Assembly (NCBI GenBank): GCA_002632325.1
Contig: NSJK01000015.1
Span: 1 to 64,000, forward strand
Origin: Lysobacterales bacterium
Lineage (GTDB): Bacteria > Pseudomonadota > Gammaproteobacteria > Xanthomonadales > Rhodanobacteraceae
Reading direction: 5' to 3'
Length of the DNA stretch: 64,000 bases
Part shown: piece after piece, positions 37,580 through 47,360 of the stretch
Numbering within the stretch: position 1 is the stretch's first letter
Layout of the letters: each line of letters begins with the position of its first letter
Made by a program: the position numbers and the translations under genes
Notes under the pieces: model-generated
Told to the model about the DNA's origin: nothing
Seen by the model: the letters and a program-made list of their open reading frames with translations, nothing else
Databases searched by the model: none

Positions 37580-37708
37580 GGCTTGACTCCGGTGGGAATG
37601 GCGCCATGATCGCGCGGTTGCCTGCGCTTCGGGTGGGGTGCGTGCAACAACAGGCTATGCGCTGCGTGCGCATCGCGACGACCGACCGATCCATACAGGG
37701 GAAAGCAC

Positions 37709-37993
37709 GTGGCCAAGACGACACTCTCGACCGAACAGACCCGCCAGTTGGTGCACCAGTTGGCCACCAACGATGCATTTCGCAGCAGCTTCGAGACCAA
37801 TCCGGCCAAGGCGCTCGCCACACTCGGCATCGAACAGGCGGTGATCGATGGACTCGATGCCAAGTGTCTGCAACCGTGCAAGCTGGGCAGCAAGGACGTG
37901 TTCCAGAAAGCCAATGCGAACCTCGACGAGGTCACGGCGCAGGCCTACTCCTCGTTCCTCGTGCCTGCACTGCGGATCGGCACACCGCGCTGA
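37709..37993 (+). CDS. Putative ribosomally made, modified peptide precursor (nitrile-hydratase-leader-like)
   Basis: A 94-residue peptide starting at GTG 37709, seven bases after AGGGGAA. The leader-like part has QLVHQLATNDAFRSSFETNP and AKALATLGI, the F-R-x-x-F-x-x-x-P-x-x-A-L-x-x-L-G-I pattern of nitrile-hydratase-related leaders. The presumed core holds Cys53 and Cys57 (AKCLQPCKLGSKD) and a Ser/Thr/Asn-bearing tail ending VPALRIGTPR. This fits the family called putative modified peptide (TIGR04509, from memory). It is flanked by a SagB-like dehydrogenase and a nucleotide cyclase, which together define the locus type. No protease or exporter is adjacent. The modification and activity are unknown. 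Confidence 0.8.
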   Translation: MAKTTLSTEQTRQLVHQLATNDAFRSSFETNPAKALATLGIEQAVIDGLDAKCLQPCKLGSKDVFQKANANLDEVTAQAYSSFLVPALRIGTPR

Positions 37994-38050
37994 ACGACAC
38001 ACGCCGCTGCTCGCCGACGCGAACGCGGCGAGCACGGGCGCGCCTATCGA

Positions 38051-40720
38051 TCAGGGTTTGGCTGGCGCGAGGCGCTGACGCAAGGTGCCGATTCGCTTGG
38101 CCAAGCCTGCTTCGCCCGCTGCCTGCGGCCAGGCCTGCGTGAACGCATCGAGCTCACTGCTCGCCTGTGGCATGTCGCCTGCGGCGGCAGCAAGTTCGGC
38201 GCTGCGCAACAGAGCCAAGCTCGTCTGCGCGACGTTCCATGGCCGCAACATCCAATCGCCGTTGTATTCGGCGTAGGCGCGACCACGATGCGTCTTGAGC
38301 CAATGTGCCTGCGCGCGCGCGGCCTTGGCGTCGCCGCTGTCGGCAAGCGCGTCCATCAACACGACATGGGTGAGGATCAGGGCGCTGTCATCGATTGGCT
38401 GCGCACGCAGCAGGCGCAGGGCCTCTTCGGGTTTGCCCGAGCGCCGCGCCAGCTCGGCGCTGGCGGCCGCATGCATGCGACTGAGCACGGGATAGTCGGT
38501 CGAGGCCCAACCCGGCCCCAACTGCTCGAGGGTCTCGGCGGCGAGGCGATTCTCCCCGCCATGAGCCGCGAGATAAGACGCGAACAACAACTGAAATGCG
38601 GTTTCGGAGCGATCGATCGGCGCGGCCTTGGCGAGCGCGGCTTGTCCTTGCTTGATGAACGAGCGCAGCGCCGCTGCATTGGTGCCGCCCGCCGCCGACA
38701 CGAGTGAACGCAGGCCCAGTTCGATCGTTTCGAGTTTGCGCGCGGTGCGCATCTGCGCTGCCGGAACGGCGCCTTCTTCCTTCGCCAACAGCGACCAGAC
38801 TTCCGCCCACTTGCCCTGATCCAGGGTCAGGGTGATGCGCGCGTTCTGCGCGGTTGCATCCAGTCCGCGCAGATCTTTCGAATCCTGCTTGATCTGGCCC
38901 AGATCGATCTTGTCGAACTGGCGACGTGCCGCGTAGGTCGCAAAGCGATTCTCGACGGCGTCCAGGCCGAGCCGGCGTGCCGATTCCAGATGTTTCTCGG
39001 CGGCTTCGTACTGCTCGCTGCCCAGTTCGAGGATGCCGAGCATCGCTTCGATCCAACCCTGATGCGGCGTCCCCGGGGTGATCGAGGCACTCATCGCGAC
39101 CTTGGCATCGGCAAACAGGTTCTGTTGCCATGAGTAATAGCCGACCGAACCGGTGGCGATCGAGAAATCGGGATAGATCTTGGCCAGTGCACGCCATTTC
39201 TCGAGTGCCGGCAGCGGCGGACCGAACTGCGCCTTCCAGGCATCGACGAACAGCGCGTCGCGCGAGGACAGCCGATCGCGCGTGGCTGCCGCGCGCGCGA
39301 TTTCGCGCTGTGCCAGCTCGTAGTTGCCGACGTTGTAGTAAATCGCCGCGATCGTGGTGCGCGCGAGCGCAAAATCGGGATCGAGTGCGAGCGCCTGCTG
39401 TTCGAGCGCAAGCGCTTCCTTGAGGTTGTTGGCGTAGTAGGCCCGCCGCCCCAGCGAGAACGCACGCAGGGCGTCGAGGTTGCCGGTGGTGGCGCGATCG
39501 AGTGGTTTGGAGTTTTCCGACACCGCAGCCAAGGCTTCGCCCAGACGCAGGCGCAGCTTCTGGTTGACACGATCGAGCGAAGGCAGAACCGAGGACTCGC
39601 CGACCCCATCGGAAGATTCGGCGAACACCGTTGCCTGGGTCTTGGGATCGACCACCTCGGCTGTCACCCGTACGCGACCGCCGATCTCGGCAATGCTCGG
39701 CAGGATCAATGCGCGGGCGCCGCCACGCAGGGCGATTTCCGAACCCACCGCACGATCGACCTCGGTCGTGTTCGGATCGCGCTGCATGAGTTTGAGCGTT
39801 TCGCGGGTCTTGAGGTCGGGAATCACGTTGACGAAGCGCGATTGCTCGAGCGCGATGCGGAACGCCGACTGCAGCGAGTCGTCGAACTTCGACTCGCCGG
39901 TCATGTTGCGCAGATCGCCGACGACGACCCAATCGCGGTTGGCGAATGCAATCGCGGGCTGCGGCTTGAGCAGATACAGCAAGGGCACGAGGATCGCGAC
40001 CAGGAGCAGCAGCAACTCGGTGCCGATCACGATCGGGCGCCGCCAGAACGGAATTTCACGATGCGCCTTGCTCGACCATGGCGGCGGCTTGAGCGGTGCG
40101 ATGCCTTCCTCGCCGATCTCGAACACTGGCACCGGATCAGGCACGCCCTTGAAGGCATAACGACCGTGCGCCAGCCAACGCACCTTGCTCAGGACCTTGC
40201 CGAGCTCGCCCTGGGCACTGCGGGCGATGTCATACACCGTACCCGAGAGCAGGATCTGTCCTGGCAGCGCGAGCTGTGCCAGACGCGCGGTGATCGGCTT
40301 GGCCAGACCTTCGAGTTCGGTGCGCTTGGCGCCACGATCGACGTCGTCGCGCTGGTTGTCCCACACCACCACATCTCCGACGTGGATGCCCACGCGTGCG
40401 GTCAGCGGTTCGCGCAGGCGCGCAGCAAGTTCGGCGAGCTGCCGCTGGTAGTCGAGCGCAAACGCGACCGCCTGGATCGGTCGCTCGAACACCAGAAGGA
40501 AGCCGTCGGTCTTGTCGATCTCGCGCCCTTCGTGGGCTGCCACCAGATCACGCACGAGGCGATCATGGCTGCGGATCAGTTCGGCGGCGGCTCGATCACC
40601 GAGACGCTCGATCAGGGCCGTCGAGTCGGCCAGATCGCACAGCACCAGCGTGCGCAGCAACGCGGTGGGCGTTGGCGCGAGCGTGATCGTCTCACCGAGT
40701 GCCGCCATGGCCTGAAGCAT
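38051..40720 (-). CDS. Membrane-bound class III nucleotide cyclase with TPR-like repeats, peptide-modification-system type
   Basis: An 889-residue protein. Residues ~20-200 are a class III adenylate/guanylate cyclase domain: metal Asp29 in LVLCDLADSTALIERLG, second metal Asp72 in GREIDKTDGFLLVFE, and dimer region GIHVGDVVVWDN. One transmembrane helix lies at ~230-251. Then comes a TolB-like or FlgO-like segment (VVGDLRNMTGESKFDDSLQ; RVTAEVVDPKTQ) and a C-terminal ~450-residue helical repeat region. This matches the family known as putative peptide modification system cyclase (TIGR04510, from memory). It converges on the precursor gene with 57 bp between stops. Nucleotide specificity cannot be read with certainty. 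An alternative ATG is at 40708. Confidence 0.88.
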   Translation of the reverse strand: MLQAMAALGETITLAPTPTALLRTLVLCDLADSTALIERLGDRAAAELIRSHDRLVRDLVAAHEGREIDKTDGFLLVFERPIQAVAFALDYQRQLAELAARLREPLTARVGIHVGDVVVWDNQRDDVDRGAKRTELEGLAKPITARLAQLALPGQILLSGTVYDIARSAQGELGKVLSKVRWLAHGRYAFKGVPDPVPVFEIGEEGIAPLKPPPWSSKAHREIPFWRRPIVIGTELLLLLVAILVPLLYLLKPQPAIAFANRDWVVVGDLRNMTGESKFDDSLQSAFRIALEQSRFVNVIPDLKTRETLKLMQRDPNTTEVDRAVGSEIALRGGARALILPSIAEIGGRVRVTAEVVDPKTQATVFAESSDGVGESSVLPSLDRVNQKLRLRLGEALAAVSENSKPLDRATTGNLDALRAFSLGRRAYYANNLKEALALEQQALALDPDFALARTTIAAIYYNVGNYELAQREIARAAATRDRLSSRDALFVDAWKAQFGPPLPALEKWRALAKIYPDFSIATGSVGYYSWQQNLFADAKVAMSASITPGTPHQGWIEAMLGILELGSEQYEAAEKHLESARRLGLDAVENRFATYAARRQFDKIDLGQIKQDSKDLRGLDATAQNARITLTLDQGKWAEVWSLLAKEEGAVPAAQMRTARKLETIELGLRSLVSAAGGTNAAALRSFIKQGQAALAKAAPIDRSETAFQLLFASYLAAHGGENRLAAETLEQLGPGWASTDYPVLSRMHAAASAELARRSGKPEEALRLLRAQPIDDSALILTHVVLMDALADSGDAKAARAQAHWLKTHRGRAYAEYNGDWMLRPWNVAQTSLALLRSAELAAAAGDMPQASSELDAFTQAWPQAAGEAGLAKRIGTLRQRLAPAKP

Positions 40721-40804
40721 CTCCGGCGCAAATCGTCACCGATTGTGCACCGCTCCGGGTGCCCTTGTCAGCCATTTGACCGGGATTTCGGGCATGCTGC
40801 GGGT

Positions 40805-41839
40805 CTATCGCGCCTCGTCGAGACCCGCTTGGCCGGAGGTTTCCGCTGCCATGCTGCAGGCGTCGCCGCCGCGTCCCTTGGCCTGATACAGCGCGGCATC
40901 GGCCTGGCTGTACCACGTGGCCCAGCTGCTGCGCGGGTCGCACAGGGTGCCGCCGATGCTGGCCGAAACCATGAGCTCGCTGGAGGCACCGGCCAGACGC
41001 AGCGCACGCACGGCATGCACGATCTGGGTCGCGCGGGCGACCAGTTCGTCCTGTCCGCTCACCTGCATCAGCAAGGCGAATTCGTCGCCGCCAAGCCGAC
41101 AGGGCAAGTCGGCAACCGCCGCCGCGTTCTGCACTTCGCTGGCGATCGCGCACAGCACCCGATCACCGACGAGGTGTCCGTGGCGATCGTTGATCTGCTT
41201 GAAACGGTCGATGTCCACCAGCAGCAGGGCCAGTACGCTGCCCGGGATGCGCTGCTGCTCGACCTGTTCGAGGAATCGATACAGACCGCGACGATTGCAC
41301 AGGCCGGTGAGTTCGTCGGTACGCACCAATTGCTGTGCCACCGACAACTGGGTGCGCGCGTGCTGCAGGGTATCGAGGGTCACCAGCAGGTCTTCGTTGC
41401 GCCGCTTCAGGCTCTGAATCAGCTGCTGCTCGCTCGCCACCAGATAGGAGAACGAGCGGCGCATGAACTGCGCGAGCTGGGCCGGATCGCTGGCAACCAA
41501 CGCGTCGAACGCATCGCGGTCGACGATGCGCAAGGCGACCGAGGTGATCGCAACGGCATTGGCGACGCGGGTATGACTGCCGATGAAGAGCACCAGCTCG
41601 CCGAAATACTCCCGCGGGCCGATGATCTTGTCGGGCAGGCCATCGCCGAACTCGAGGCGGACTTCACCGGCCTCGATCACGAACATCGCACGCCCGAGCT
41701 CGCCGCGACGGAAGATCACGTCGCCGGGTCGCACGTCGCGACTGCTGCCATGGCGCGCAAACAGCGCCGCCTCGGCATCGGACAATTGGCGCGGCAACCT
41801 GCGCGCCGCGGTGAGGGCAGCGCTTTCGCTCACGGACAC
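40805..41839 (-). CDS. Cyclic-nucleotide-binding diguanylate cyclase (cNMP-GGDEF)
   Basis: A 344-residue cytoplasmic protein. Residues ~15-135 form a CAP-type cyclic-nucleotide-binding domain (RPGDVIFRRGELGRAMFVIEAGEV, then FGELVLFIGSHTRVANAVAIT with a retained Arg for phosphate). A coiled linker (LLVTLDTLQHARTQLSVAQQL) follows, then a GGDEF domain with intact LPCRLGGDEFALL, so active synthesis of c-di-GMP is expected. It lies 84 bp upstream of the class III cyclase gene in the same direction, so the cyclase product could control it. This is inferred from domains and proximity. Confidence 0.9.
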   Translation of the reverse strand: MSVSESAALTAARRLPRQLSDAEAALFARHGSSRDVRPGDVIFRRGELGRAMFVIEAGEVRLEFGDGLPDKIIGPREYFGELVLFIGSHTRVANAVAITSVALRIVDRDAFDALVASDPAQLAQFMRRSFSYLVASEQQLIQSLKRRNEDLLVTLDTLQHARTQLSVAQQLVRTDELTGLCNRRGLYRFLEQVEQQRIPGSVLALLLVDIDRFKQINDRHGHLVGDRVLCAIASEVQNAAAVADLPCRLGGDEFALLMQVSGQDELVARATQIVHAVRALRLAGASSELMVSASIGGTLCDPRSSWATWYSQADAALYQAKGRGGDACSMAAETSGQAGLDEAR

Positions 41840-41925
41840 GGTTGTTCACCTCGAAGACTGTCCCTCGAATCCTAGCCCAATGTGCCAGACGAGGTGATGG
41901 TTTTCGCGATGAAGAGAGGCCGCAC

Positions 41926-41953
41926 TTGCCGGCGGTCACGCGACCGCCGGCAA
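41926..41953 (-). terminator. Terminator hairpin after aceA
   Basis: TTGCCGGCGGTC pairs perfectly with GACCGCCGGCAA around a four-base loop, starting seven bases past the aceA stop. No T-run follows on the minus strand, so it may act with Rho or as an mRNA-stabilising hairpin. Confidence 0.7.
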
Positions 41954-41960
41954 CTCGACC

Positions 41961-43265
41961 TCAGGCCGCAGCGAGCGCCTCGGTGGCGTGGAACTGCTCT
42001 TCCTCGGTCGAACCCTTGAGCGCGAGCGTGGAAGATTGACCCTGGCCGATGGCCTGGGTCACGGCATCGAAATAGCCGGTGCCGACTTCACGCTGGTGCT
42101 TGACCGCAGTGAAGCCATGATCGGCAGCAGCGAACTCGGCCTCCTGCAGTTCGACGAAGGCGCTCATCTGGCGCTGCGCATAGCCATGCGCGAGATTGAA
42201 CATCGCGTAGTTGAGTGCATGGAAGCCGGCCAAGGTGATGAACTGGAACTTGTAACCCATCGCTGCAAGTTCGCGCTGGAACTTCGCGATCGTCGCGTCG
42301 TCGAGGTTTTTCTTCCAGTTGAAGCTCGGCGAGCAGTTGTAGGCAAGCAGCTTGCCCGGGTATTTGGCGTGGATGGCCTCGGCGAATGCACGCGCAAAGC
42401 CGAGGTCGGGTTTGCCGGTTTCACACCAGACCAGATCCGCGTAGGGCGCATAGGCAAGTCCGCGCGAAACAGCCTGATCGAGGCCCTTGCGGGTGCGGAA
42501 GAAGCCCTCGACGGTGCGCTCGCCGGTGGTGAAGGGCTGGTCGTTCGGATCGACATCGCTGGTGACCAGATCGGCGGCTTCGGCATCGGTGCGCGCGACC
42601 ACCAAGGTCGGCACGCCGAGCACGTCGGCAGCCAAACGCGCCGCGTTGAGCTTTTCGACGGCCTCGCGCGTGGGCACCAGCACCTTGCCGCCCATGTGGC
42701 CGCATTTTTTCACGCTCGCGAGCTGATCTTCGAAATGCACGCCCGCGGCTCCCGCTTCGATCATCGCCTTCATGAGTTCGAAGGCGTTGAGCACGCCGCC
42801 GAAGCCGGCTTCGGCATCGGCAACGATAGGTTGCAGGTAATCGACGCCGTCATCGCCTTCGGCATGGGCAATCTGGTCCGCACGCAGCAAGGTATTGTTG
42901 ATGCGGCGCACGACCGCCGGCACCGAATCGGCCGGATAGAGTGACTGGTCGGGATACATCTGGCCGGCAAGATTGGCATCGGCCGCAACTTGCCAACCCG
43001 AAAGATAGATCGCCTTGAGGCCCGCCTTGACTTGTTGCATCGCCTGATTGCCGGTCAATGCGCCCAAGGCATTGACGAACTCTTCGCGATGCAGCGAGGC
43101 CCAGAGTTTTTCCGCACCCAGACGGGCCAGCGAGTGCTCGACCTGCACCGTGCCGCGCAGGCGCACGACATCGTCGGCGCGGTAATTGCGCGTGACACCG
43201 TTCCATCGCGGGTTGTTGCTCCAGTCCTGCTGAATCTGTGCAGCCGTGGGAAGCGCGTTCTTCAT
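41961..43265 (-). CDS. aceA: Isocitrate lyase
   Basis: Glyoxylate-shunt enzyme of 434 residues that cleaves isocitrate to glyoxylate and succinate. The catalytic cysteine motif is [13 protein letters not shown]. Others include [33 protein letters not shown] and [16 protein letters not shown] 43265 gives the usual proteobacterial length. It lies 106 bp downstream of aceB in the same direction, with malate synthase first. The hairpin just after its stop likely ends the aceB-aceA transcript. Confidence 0.97.
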   Translation of the reverse strand: MKNALPTAAQIQQDWSNNPRWNGVTRNYRADDVVRLRGTVQVEHSLARLGAEKLWASLHREEFVNALGALTGNQAMQQVKAGLKAIYLSGWQVAADANLAGQMYPDQSLYPADSVPAVVRRINNTLLRADQIAHAEGDDGVDYLQPIVADAEAGFGGVLNAFELMKAMIEAGAAGVHFEDQLASVKKCGHMGGKVLVPTREAVEKLNAARLAADVLGVPTLVVARTDAEAADLVTSDVDPNDQPFTTGERTVEGFFRTRKGLDQAVSRGLAYAPYADLVWCETGKPDLGFARAFAEAIHAKYPGKLLAYNCSPSFNWKKNLDDATIAKFQRELAAMGYKFQFITLAGFHALNYAMFNLAHGYAQRQMSAFVELQEAEFAAADHGFTAVKHQREVGTGYFDAVTQAIGQGQSSTLALKGSTEEEQFHATEALAAA

Positions 43266-43371
43266 GACATGACCTCGTGACGGTGGATGCGACAGGGGAA
43301 GGGCAAGCGTCCCGTTGGCAGGAGCCGTCCCCGGCGGCTCCAAGGGTGATTGGCGTGACGTGACATCTTGA

Positions 43372-44997
43372 TCAGTGCAATGCGGCGCCTTCAGCTGCCG
43401 CGAGTTGGTCAATCGCGGCAAGGGTGAGAAAGTCGGCGAGCACGTCGGCGCGGGTCAGGCGGTCGAGCAAGGCCGCGGCGGCACGGACTCGGCTTTGTCC
43501 CGGAATTGCCTGCACCGACAGGCGGGCGCGTGCGGATTCGAGTTCGCAGGCAAAACCTTCCAGCTCGATCACACCACCATCATCGAAGCGCGGTTCGCGC
43601 GCGATGTGCAGCCATTGCCAGAGCTGGGCCCGCGAAATCTCCGCGGTTGCCGCGTCTTCCATCAGATGATGGATCGGCACGCAGCCCTGACCATCGAGCC
43701 AGGCGGCGAGATAGCGCAGACAGATTTCGATGTTGGCGGCGAAGCCGGCGCGGGTGATGCTGCCGACGCATGGCGCGAGCAAGGTGTCACGATCGACGAC
43801 CACATCAGCGCGGCTGACATGCCGTTGGTTGGGTTTGGGCATCTGCGCATCGAAGATTTCGCGCGCGACCGGCACCAGGGCCGGGTGCGCGACCCAGGTG
43901 CCGTCGTGACCGGCGTCGACCTCGCGTCGCTTGTCGGCGCGCACCTTGTCGAGCGCTGCGGCATTGGCCTGCGCGTCGCCGTTGATCGGAATCTGCGCGG
44001 CCATGCCGCCCATCGCGAACGCGCCGCGACGATGGCAAGTTCGGATCAGCAGTTCCGAATAGGCTTTGAGAAAGGGCACGCTCATCACAACCTGGCCGCG
44101 CTCTGGGAGTACGCGATCGGGATGCGCGCGCAGCGTCTTGATGTAGGAAAAGATGTAGTCCCAGCGCCCGCAGTTCAGGCCGGTCACCCGCTCGCGCAAG
44201 GCGTACAGGATCTCGTCCATCTCGAACACCGCGGGCAGCGTTTCGATCAACACGGTCACCTTCATCGCACCACGCGGCAGTCCCAGTTCCATCTCGGTGT
44301 GGCGCAATACCGCGTCCCACAACGCGGCTTCCTCGTGACACTCGAGCTTGGGCAGGTAGAAGTACGGGCCGCGGTCGCGTGCCTGCAGGGTGGCGGCGTT
44401 GTGGAACGCGAACAGGCCAAAGTCGAACAGTGCGCCTGACATCGGCTCACCATCGATTTCGAAGTGCGCTTCGGGCAGGTGCCAACCGCGCGGCCGCACC
44501 ATGAGTACGGCGGGGTCGGGACCGACGCGATAGCGCTTGCCTTCGGGCGAGGTGTATTCGATTGACCCGGCAACGGCATCTCGCAGGTTGCGCTGACCAT
44601 CGAGCAGGTTGGTGAATGTCGGCGCGGTTGAATCCTCGAAGTCGGCCATGAACACGCGCGCACCCGAATTGAGCGCGTTGATGATCATCTTGCGCTCGAC
44701 CGGCCCGGTGATCTCGACGCGACGATCGAGCAGCGCCGAGGGGATCGGCGCGACGCGCCAGTCACCGTCGCGGATGGCCCGGGTGTCAGCTCGGAAGTCG
44801 GGCAGGACTCCCGCATCACGGCGCGCCTGTTGTTCGCTGCGACGGTGCAACAGCGCGCGGCGCCGTGGTTCAAATTGCCGGTGCAGGTCAGCGAGAAAAG
44901 CGCGCGCCGACTCACTGAGCAGACCGCTTGCCTCGGCCGACACGGCGGCACGGATTTCGACCTGAGCGGGGAGAAGCCTGGAAGCGGGCTGGGCCAT
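43372..44997 (-). CDS. aceB: Malate synthase A
   Basis: A 541-residue enzyme that condenses glyoxylate with acetyl-CoA. Key regions are [54 protein letters not shown] and [14 protein letters not shown], and the C-terminal catalytic Asp lies in [20 protein letters not shown]. Its length fits the A isoform. Start at ATG 44997 ([10 protein letters not shown]); an in-frame start at 45066 would overlap the divergent promoter. It is divergent from a LysR-type gene, a usual layout for local control of the shunt in acetate or fatty-acid growth. Confidence 0.96.
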   Translation of the reverse strand: MAQPASRLLPAQVEIRAAVSAEASGLLSESARAFLADLHRQFEPRRRALLHRRSEQQARRDAGVLPDFRADTRAIRDGDWRVAPIPSALLDRRVEITGPVERKMIINALNSGARVFMADFEDSTAPTFTNLLDGQRNLRDAVAGSIEYTSPEGKRYRVGPDPAVLMVRPRGWHLPEAHFEIDGEPMSGALFDFGLFAFHNAATLQARDRGPYFYLPKLECHEEAALWDAVLRHTEMELGLPRGAMKVTVLIETLPAVFEMDEILYALRERVTGLNCGRWDYIFSYIKTLRAHPDRVLPERGQVVMSVPFLKAYSELLIRTCHRRGAFAMGGMAAQIPINGDAQANAAALDKVRADKRREVDAGHDGTWVAHPALVPVAREIFDAQMPKPNQRHVSRADVVVDRDTLLAPCVGSITRAGFAANIEICLRYLAAWLDGQGCVPIHHLMEDAATAEISRAQLWQWLHIAREPRFDDGGVIELEGFACELESARARLSVQAIPGQSRVRAAAALLDRLTRADVLADFLTLAAIDQLAAAEGAALH

Positions 44998-45111
44998 GGG
45001 ATCGTCCGTTGTGCTGTGCGGCAATCCTCTGTAGAAATTTGGACTTTGACAAAGAAAATGATTCAATGCGTAACATTGACGAATTCAATGGCATGTATCT
45101 CGCTGATACAA

Positions 45112-46143
45112 ATGAAGAAAATATCGGAACTGAAGGATGGCAGTCGTCGCAACAGACGAACGCCGCCCAAGAAGCGCGAAGCCAGCCCTGCTGCAGTGCG
45201 GTTCTATTACAAGGGCAGCCGGCTCAAGCAATTGCGCGCGTTCTGCATGATCATCAAGCTCGGCACGCTGTCGCGTGCGGCGGAAGCGCTGTTTCTCTCG
45301 CAACCTTCGATCAGCCTGCAGTTGCGGGCGCTCGAGGCCGAACTCGGCGTGGCGCTGATCGAACGCCGGCGGCGGCGGGTTGCGCCGACCCGAGAAGGCC
45401 AAACCCTGTATGAGCTGGCCTTGCCGCTCATCGAAGGCCTCGAATCACTCGACCGCCGCTTCCATGCTCGCTGCAAGGGCCTGGCCGGCGGCGAACTGCG
45501 CATCGCCGCCGGTGCTTCGACCGGGCAGTACCTGCTCGCCCCGTGGGTGGCGGCATTCCGCAATCGCCATCCCGATGTCCATCTGCAGCTGCGCAGCGGG
45601 GTTGGCAGCGAAGGAATTGCCCAGCTGCGCGCCGATCAAGTCGAACTTGCGATCGGATCCTTGCTCGATGTGCCGCAGGATCTTGCCTACGAGCCGCTGC
45701 AAACCTTCGACCCGATGCTGATCATGGCGCCGGGACATCCACTCGCGGCTTTGAGCGAACTGCGGCTCGAGGATCTTTCACCGTTTGGTCTGATCCTGCC
45801 GCCGCAGCGACAGACCACCTTCCAGCTCGTCGATCTCGTGTTCCAGCAGCACAAGGTGCCATTCCACGTCGCGATAGAAATCGGCGGCTGGGATGTGATC
45901 AAGCGCTATGTTGCCGAAGGTCTCGGCATCTCGGTGGTGCCCGGTTTGTGCGTTCAGGAAGGCGATGGGCATCGCCTGGCCATGCGCAACGTGCGCAGCT
46001 TGTTTCCGCGTCGCAGCTACGGCGTGATCATGCGCAAGGGCAAGTTCCTCAGCACCGAGGCGCGGGCATTTCTCGATTCATTGCAGCCGAACCTGTTCGC
46101 GCGACGTGGTGATGGCAGCGGTACGGGTCAGTCCGAGCGCTGA
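45112..46143 (+). CDS. LysR-type transcriptional regulator, probably of the glyoxylate-shunt genes
   Basis: A 343-residue LysR protein. A basic N-terminal extension of ~45 residues precedes the helix-turn-helix (LKQLRAFCMIIKLGTLSRAAEALFLSQPSISLQLRALE; recognition part LSRAAEALFLSQPSIS). The C-terminal effector domain runs from ~residue 135. It diverges from aceB across ~114 bp of relatively AT-rich DNA, where its binding site would lie. The TGA stop at 46141 coincides with the first bases of MITE copy C, so the extreme C-terminus may differ from orthologues. Earlier in-frame starts exist; ATG 45112 is preferred because it lies outside aceB. Confidence 0.85.
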   Translation: MKKISELKDGSRRNRRTPPKKREASPAAVRFYYKGSRLKQLRAFCMIIKLGTLSRAAEALFLSQPSISLQLRALEAELGVALIERRRRRVAPTREGQTLYELALPLIEGLESLDRRFHARCKGLAGGELRIAAGASTGQYLLAPWVAAFRNRHPDVHLQLRSGVGSEGIAQLRADQVELAIGSLLDVPQDLAYEPLQTFDPMLIMAPGHPLAALSELRLEDLSPFGLILPPQRQTTFQLVDLVFQQHKVPFHVAIEIGGWDVIKRYVAEGLGISVVPGLCVQEGDGHRLAMRNVRSLFPRRSYGVIMRKGKFLSTEARAFLDSLQPNLFARRGDGSGTGQSER

Positions 46144-46308
46144 CAGGTTGCTGAAAAACCCTTTTCAGCAGCCTGTTGGCGCAGTGCAGGGATGCACTGC
46201 GCGCGAATCGATCACGCAAGTGATTGATTCGTCGGTGACGAGTCCGGGCATGTACCGGACTCGGCGAGCTGAAGGAGTCCAGGATGGACTTTTTCAGCAC
46301 CCTGCTAA
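46141..46308. repeat. MITE-like repeat, copy C (complete)
   Basis: A 168-bp copy running from TGACAGGTTGCTGAAAAACC to TTTTTCAGCACCCTGCTAA, in the same orientation as copy A. It contains all internal palindromes, including GAGTCCGGGCATGTACCGGACTC and the pair GAGTCCAGGATGGACT. It fills the space between the LysR gene and the convergent DUF4126 gene and overlaps the LysR stop codon. Confidence 0.9.
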
Positions 46309-46314
46309 GGGTCA

Positions 46315-46917
46315 TCAGGCCCGGGCTGATGCCGTCTTGCCGCGCAGGCGCTGTACCAGGCGCACGAGAAATCGCCACAACTTGGGCAATGCCCAGGCCA
46401 GCAGCAGCAGGAACAGGAGCAGTAACGCGAGAAACAGCAGTGGGTGCGCGAGCGCCAGCCACAAGCCGAACAGCACCAGACCGTCTTCGCTGAAACTTGC
46501 GGTCCAGTTGCTCAGAGGTTCGGGCGATGTGTTGATCATTGCGCGGGTACCGCCCTTGGCCAGATGGGTACCGCTGGTGATGAAACCACCGATGATGGCC
46601 GCCGCAAGTTGCGCCGCCGGTGTCGCATCACCCATCGCACCCCAGGCCAGAAACGCGCCCGCAGGAATGCGAATGAAGGTGTGCACCGCGTCCCAAACTG
46701 AATCAAACGCGGGCACCTTGTCGGCGATGAACTCGCCGACCGTCATCACGGCGGCTGCGATGAGCACCCAGGGGTGCTGCAGGATCTCGAGCGCAGGTGG
46801 CAGATCGAGATAGCCGAAGTGACCCAGCAAACCGACGATGAGAATCGCCGCATATAGACGGATCCCGCTGGCCCAGGCCAGACCACCCGCGAGCGCCAGT
46901 TCAGACAGTGCGTTCAT
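46315..46917 (-). CDS. DUF4126 family membrane protein
   Basis: A 200-residue inner-membrane protein with five to six helices. It begins MNALSELALAGGLAWASGIRLYAAILIVGLLG and contains VGEFIADKVPAFDSVWDAVHTFIRIPAGAFLAWGA (core ADKVPAFDSVWD), the hallmark of DUF4126. Function is not known. The C-terminal tail is basic and cytoplasmic. The last codon is 6 bp from MITE copy C. Confidence 0.88.
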   Translation of the reverse strand: MNALSELALAGGLAWASGIRLYAAILIVGLLGHFGYLDLPPALEILQHPWVLIAAAVMTVGEFIADKVPAFDSVWDAVHTFIRIPAGAFLAWGAMGDATPAAQLAAAIIGGFITSGTHLAKGGTRAMINTSPEPLSNWTASFSEDGLVLFGLWLALAHPLLFLALLLLFLLLLAWALPKLWRFLVRLVQRLRGKTASARA

Positions 46918-47019
46918 CGCACGCCCGTCGGGTCGCCGCCGATCGGTGACCGATGGCAGTTCGCGACAAGGGGTGTTTCTGCTAGTTTTGGCAGAGTTTT
47001 CACGTCGTCACGGTGAATC

Positions 47020-47310
47020 ATGCTGCGCTGGATCCTGCTCGGGCTGAGCCTAGTGTGCCTTGTGGTCGCCTTCACCACCAAGAGCGTGTTCGCGCTCGGT
47101 GTGGTCATGTTGGTGGGCGTCGTGGCGGTGGTCGGTTTCGTGATCTCGCTGCTCGCCGATCGCGTGTCGGCGGTGACTCGCCCGGATACCGCGATGGCCC
47201 CGCGGGAGCATCTGGCCGTTCTTGCGGCACGCAGTCAGGCAAAAAGCAGCGCCCCGGCGCCAGCCGCGCCCGCCTTGAGGCAAGACGCGCCGTCTTCACG
47301 CGAGAGCTGA
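47020..47310 (+). CDS. Small two-helix membrane protein of unknown function
   Basis: A 96-residue protein with two adjacent hydrophobic helices (ILLGLSLVCLVVAFTTK; VFALGVVMLVGVVAVVGFVISLLA) and a Pro/Ala-rich cytoplasmic tail. No family recognised. It precedes the PPTase gene by 50 bp in the same direction. Confidence 0.7.
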   Translation: MLRWILLGLSLVCLVVAFTTKSVFALGVVMLVGVVAVVGFVISLLADRVSAVTRPDTAMAPREHLAVLAARSQAKSSAPAPAAPALRQDAPSSRES

Positions 47311-47360
47311 TTCACGTCCGCCGCACGCGTTCGGGGACGCGCGACTGCTAGCATCCCATC

